The notes under the pieces were generated by a model, which was not told the DNA's origin, searched no databases, and saw only the letters and a program-made list of their open reading frames with translations. A DNA stretch of 64,000 nt from Pseudomonas sp. ANT_H4 (GTDB lineage Bacteria; Pseudomonadota; Gammaproteobacteria; Pseudomonadales; Pseudomonadaceae). A program made the position numbers and the translations under genes. Location: NCBI RefSeq assembly GCF_008369295.1, contig NZ_VOBG01000014.1, forward strand, positions 1 to 64,000, written 5' to 3'. Of the stretch, positions 60,993-64,000 are shown piece by piece; position 1 is the first letter of the stretch; every line of letters begins with the position of its first letter.

Positions 60993-62111
60993 ATGAGCGC
61001 CGCCAACGCCCCATTGCGCGCCCTGGACACGACACTGCGGGACGCTGAGCAAACCGAACTGCACCCCGAGCTGAATCGGGCCCATGTGCGCTTTATCAAC
61101 CTGGGCAAGACCTACGACGGTCAACCAGTGCCGGCGCTGCAAGGCATCGATCTGGCGATTCAGCGCGGTGAGGTGTTCGGTATCATTGGCCGCAGCGGCG
61201 CCGGCAAGTCGTCGCTGATCCGCACCATCAACCGCCTGGAGCAACCGAGCAGCGGTCGGGTGTTGATCGATCAGATAGACATCGGTGACTTCGACGAAGA
61301 CCGACTGGTGGCGCTGCGCCGACGCATCGGCATGATCTTCCAGCACTTCAATCTGATGTCAGCCAAGACCGTGTGGCAGAACGTCGAGCTGCCGCTCAAA
61401 GTCGCTGGAGTACCCAAGGAACAGCGACAGCAAAAGGTCCGTCAATTACTTGAGTTGGTGGGCCTGCAGGACAAGCACAACGCCTACCCGGCGCAGTTGT
61501 CCGGCGGGCAAAAACAGTGCGTGGGCATTGCCCGTTCGCTGGTGCATGACCCGCAGATTCTGTTGTGCGACGAGGCCACTTCGGCGCTGGACCCGGAGAC
61601 GACTCAGTCGATCCTCGGCCTGCTGCGCGAGATCAACAAACGCCTGGGCCTGACCATCGTGTTGATCACCCATGAAATGGCCGTGATTCGCGAAATCTGC
61701 GACCGGGTCGTGGTGCTCGAACACGGCAAGGTCGTCGAACAAGGCCCAGTGTGGGAAGTGTTCGGCAACCCGCAGCACGAGGTCAGCAAAACCCTGTTGG
61801 CGCCGCTACAACATGGGTTGCCGGAAGAACTGCAAAACCGTTTGCAGCCCAAGCCGGTGTCGGCGGACGCGGCCGTCGTGTTGCGTTTGCAATTTACTGG
61901 CAGTGCCCAGGACGAGCCGGACCTGGCAGCGCTGTTCAGTGCTCTCGGCGGGCGCGTGCGCTTGCTACAAGGCGGGGTTGAACGGATTCAGGGCCATGCG
62001 CTGGGGCAGTTGCTGCTGGCGGTCACGGGCTCGTCCCTGGGCGCCGAAGAATTGCGCAGCCGCGCCACGCGCTGGGCACAACAGGTGGAGGTGCTGGGCT
62101 ATGTGGTTTGA
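60993..62111 (+). CDS. metN: MetN-family ABC transporter ATP-binding protein
   Basis: ATPase of 372 residues. Walker A is GRSGAGKSSLIRTIN, the Q loop MIFQHFNLMSAKTVW, signature LSGGQKQCVGIARSL with Cys176 where arginine is usual, Walker B ILLCDEATSALDPE and switch VLITHEMAVIREI. The C-terminal ACT-like (NIL) domain from about 285 to 372 marks the MetN type and allows feedback by ligand. It has an N-terminal extension of about 30 residues before the ABC core. It overlaps metI by 11 bases. Confidence 0.9.
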   Translation: MSAANAPLRALDTTLRDAEQTELHPELNRAHVRFINLGKTYDGQPVPALQGIDLAIQRGEVFGIIGRSGAGKSSLIRTINRLEQPSSGRVLIDQIDIGDFDEDRLVALRRRIGMIFQHFNLMSAKTVWQNVELPLKVAGVPKEQRQQKVRQLLELVGLQDKHNAYPAQLSGGQKQCVGIARSLVHDPQILLCDEATSALDPETTQSILGLLREINKRLGLTIVLITHEMAVIREICDRVVVLEHGKVVEQGPVWEVFGNPQHEVSKTLLAPLQHGLPEELQNRLQPKPVSADAAVVLRLQFTGSAQDEPDLAALFSALGGRVRLLQGGVERIQGHALGQLLLAVTGSSLGAEELRSRATRWAQQVEVLGYVV

Positions 62112-62745
62112 CCGGTTATTGCAGGGTGCCATCGACACATTGTTGATGGTCGGTGTGTCATCGCTGATCGCGTTGCTGGTGGGTATCCCGCTGGCGGTGT
62201 TTCTGGTCACCAGTGACAAGGGCGGCATCTACCAGGCCCCGGCGCTGAACCGGGTGCTGGGGGCGTTCGTCAATCTGTTCCGTTCCATTCCGTTTCTGAT
62301 TTTGATGGTGGCGCTGATTCCCTTTACCCGGTTGATCGTCGGCACCACCTACGGCGTATGGGCCGCCGTGGTGCCGCTGACCATCGCCGCGACGCCGTTC
62401 TTCGCGCGCATCGCCGAGGTCAGCCTGCGAGAAGTCGATCACGGGCTGATCGAAGCGGCGCAAGCGATGGGCTGCCGGCGCTGGCATATCGTCTGGCATG
62501 TGCTGTTGCCTGAGGCGCTGCCGGGGATTGTTGGCGGCTTCACCATCACCCTGGTGACCATGATCAACTCGTCGGCCATGGCCGGGGCAATTGGCGCCGG
62601 GGGGCTGGGGGATATTGCCTACCGCTATGGGTATCAGCGATTTGACAGCCAAATCATGCTGACGGTGATTGTGCTGCTGGTGATTCTGGTGGCGGTGATT
62701 CAGTTGGGTGGGGATCGGCTGGCGCGGGTGCTCAACAAGCGCTGA
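62101..62745 (+). CDS. metI: MetI-family ABC transporter permease
   Basis: A 214-residue permease from ATG 62101, inside the end of metN. It has about five helices (TLLMVGVSSLIALLVGIPLA first) and the EAA loop IEAAQAMGCRRWHIVWHVLLPEALPG. The C-terminal GAIGAGGLGDIAYRYGYQRF is diagnostic for MetI. It ends the metQNI unit. Confidence 0.93.
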   Translation: MWFDRLLQGAIDTLLMVGVSSLIALLVGIPLAVFLVTSDKGGIYQAPALNRVLGAFVNLFRSIPFLILMVALIPFTRLIVGTTYGVWAAVVPLTIAATPFFARIAEVSLREVDHGLIEAAQAMGCRRWHIVWHVLLPEALPGIVGGFTITLVTMINSSAMAGAIGAGGLGDIAYRYGYQRFDSQIMLTVIVLLVILVAVIQLGGDRLARVLNKR

Positions 62746-62848
62746 GAGGGCGGTGGCTTTATTGGAGCTGCCGCACAGCCCCTCGCCACAGCAAGCCCGC
62801 TCGTCACAAGGTATAGTCGGCCCCTCTCTTTGCCCGGTGCCGCTCGCC

Positions 62849-63475
62849 ATGAAACTCGCCCCCGACGACCTCGACCAGATCACTTCCACCACCCTGGGCC
62901 ATTACAACAAGGTGGCCGAGGACTTCCGCGAGGGCACCCGCGACCATGATGTGAGCCAGAACATCGACGCGCTGTTGCGGCACATCCAGGCTGATGCGCC
63001 GTTTACCGTGCTGGATTTCGGATGCGGGCCGGGGCGGGACTTGCAGACGTTTACCCGCATGGGCCATATCGCCGTCGGGCTGGACGGCTCGGAACGCCTT
63101 GCACAGATGGCCCGCGAAGACAGCAACTGCGAAGTGTTGCAACAGGACTTCCTGAAACTCGACTTGCCTGCCGCTCGTTTTGACGGGATCTTCGCCAATG
63201 CGGTGCTGTTTCATATTCCCAAGCAGGAATTACCGCGCATTCTCAAGCAGCTCCATGGTGCATTGAAACCGGGTGGGGTGTTGTTCAGCTCCAACCCTCG
63301 CGGTGAGAACCAGGAGGGCTGGAACGGGCCGCGTTATGGGTCCTATCACGACCTTGACGCTTGGCAAGAGCTGCTGACAACCGCGGGGTTTGTCGAGCTG
63401 GAGCATTACTATCGCCCGGCCGGGTTACCCCTGGAGCAGCAACCCTGGCTGGCGAGTGTGTGGCGCAAACACTAA
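62849..63475 (+). CDS. Class I SAM-dependent methyltransferase
   Basis: A 208-residue methyltransferase of the type 11/UbiE-like class. SAM-binding motif I is VLDFGCGPGRDLQTF (near residue 55), acidic loop GLDGSERLAQMA, and motif post-I FDGIFANAVLFHIPKQ; LKPGGVLFSSNPRGEN follows. The start ATG 62849 lacks a strong ribosome binding site. The substrate is unknown. It is separated from metI by 103 bases holding a degenerate REP-like stretch. Confidence 0.88.
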   Translation: MKLAPDDLDQITSTTLGHYNKVAEDFREGTRDHDVSQNIDALLRHIQADAPFTVLDFGCGPGRDLQTFTRMGHIAVGLDGSERLAQMAREDSNCEVLQQDFLKLDLPAARFDGIFANAVLFHIPKQELPRILKQLHGALKPGGVLFSSNPRGENQEGWNGPRYGSYHDLDAWQELLTTAGFVELEHYYRPAGLPLEQQPWLASVWRKH

Positions 63476-63480
63476 GTCAC

Positions 63481-63592
63481 CCGTAGAGCTGTCGAGCCAC
63501 GGCGAAGCTGCGTCAGGCGCGCCTCGGTCCTGGACCTGGCTCACTCGGCAGCGCGGCCAACGCAGCCTCGCTAGGGCTCGACAGCTGCTACG
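63481..63592. repeat. Large inverted repeat between convergent genes
   Basis: Perfect 12-base arms agctgtcgagcc (63487-63498) and ggctcgacagct (63575-63586) flank 76 bases; the outer ccgtag/ctacgg extends them with one extra base. It looks like another intergenic repeat family. It contains the stop codon of the last minus-strand gene and probably helps end both messages. Confidence 0.6.
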
Positions 63593-64000
63593 GCATAAAT
63601 CGCAGGTGATTGGCCGGGTATCAACGCCGTCACGCTGCTAGCTGCATAACCCTCTCTCGCCTGCCCGGCAAAATTGGCCACCAGCCGCGTCCCATCGGCA
63701 AAGGTAGTCTGCTGCACCTGCCGATCGCCCCACCCCAGCACCGGCGTCTGCATGCCGTGGGCAAACAGGATGCCTTGGGCGGTAGTTGCATTGTCGTCTT
63801 CGGAGCCCACCGCCACCTTGAGGGCATTGCCGATCCAGCGGGAGGCTTCAATGTTGCCTTCAGCGTTCTGCGCCTGGGTCATGTTGAGCACAGAGCGGTA
63901 GCTGTCGAACAGCATGCCAGTGGCGTAGGCATCAAGGAACCAGGCGTTGAAGCCGGCCTTGGCCTGCACCGCCTTTACCCGCGCCTCCAATAGCGGTCGC
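63571..64000 (-). CDS. Unidentified protein, C-terminal part (partial)
   Basis: A minus-strand frame enters from the right edge and ends at TAG 63571-63573, giving 142 residues in view. Features are FNAWFLDAYATGMLFDSY, QNAEGNIEASRWIGNALKV, GILFAHGMQTPVLGWGD and a beta-rich end (FADGTRLVANFAGQAREGYAA). The last part resembles the C-terminal beta domain of some glycoside hydrolases. This is a weak impression, and the N-terminal catalytic part lies outside the window. Confidence 0.6.
   Translation of the reverse strand, partial: RPLLEARVKAVQAKAGFNAWFLDAYATGMLFDSYRSVLNMTQAQNAEGNIEASRWIGNALKVAVGSEDDNATTAQGILFAHGMQTPVLGWGDRQVQQTTFADGTRLVANFAGQAREGYAASSVTALIPGQSPAIYAVAAVEP

Overview
The window is chromosomal DNA of a Pseudomonas of the P. 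fluorescens group. It is GC-rich, with strong Pseudomonas codon preference. It carries typical fluorescent-pseudomonad core genes (aguBA, rimBK, ompR/envZ, hslOR, tauABCD, tcy, SfnB-type genes, metNIQ) and several families of short intergenic palindromes (REP-type) known from this group. No tRNA, rRNA, CRISPR array, integrase or prophage was seen.

Layout. 1-2.4 kb: the 3' end of a transposase gene, then a Fur-box-controlled TonB-dependent siderophore receptor broken by two internal deletions. 2.4-8 kb (minus strand): a small hypothetical gene, the agmatine-to-putrescine pair aguA/aguB, and a 969-residue kinase-like/aminotransferase fusion. 8.1-11.5 kb: the overlapping dTDP-L-rhamnose operon rfbBACD. 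11.5-15.2 kb: a DctB/DctD-type two-component pair for a sigma-54 promoter, and a thioesterase. 15.3-18 kb: nucleotide clean-up genes (cysQ, nudE, yrfG) and a LysM/BON protein. 18.2-22.3 kb: a LysR regulator, fdhD and a YdeP-type molybdopterin oxidoreductase. 22.6-29.4 kb: a glycine-zipper protein, a thioesterase, a RecQ-family helicase, a TPR protein, the yhfG-fic pair, a DUF1493 protein and a DMT transporter.

29.39-31.66 kb is a sharply AT-rich foreign islet. It holds a reverse transcriptase of the non-retron, UG/Abi-like kind and a three-helix membrane protein with the look of a SLATT effector. The 142-base gap between them can fold into a multi-hairpin structure closed by an 8-bp stem, and that stem also covers the ribosome binding site of the membrane protein. 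This is the best candidate for an antiphage system in the window. The codon use of the last 19 codons of the upstream transporter suggests that the islet junction lies inside that gene.

31.7-43.7 kb is core genome: pckA, hslO, hslR, rimB-rimK, envZ, ompR, tex, a PaaI-type thioesterase and gshA. 43.9-62.7 kb is mostly a sulfur-acquisition region: tauABCD for taurine, epsC and dcyD for cysteine metabolism, tcyJLN for cystine uptake, two SfnB-type flavin oxidoreductases, a flavin-dependent monooxygenase and metQNI. An aldo/keto reductase, a small membrane protein and betT sit among them. Perfect AT-rich palindromes precede three of the sulfur transcription units, which suggests a shared LysR-type (CysB-like) control. 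The window closes with a SAM methyltransferase and the 3' end of a minus-strand gene of uncertain function.
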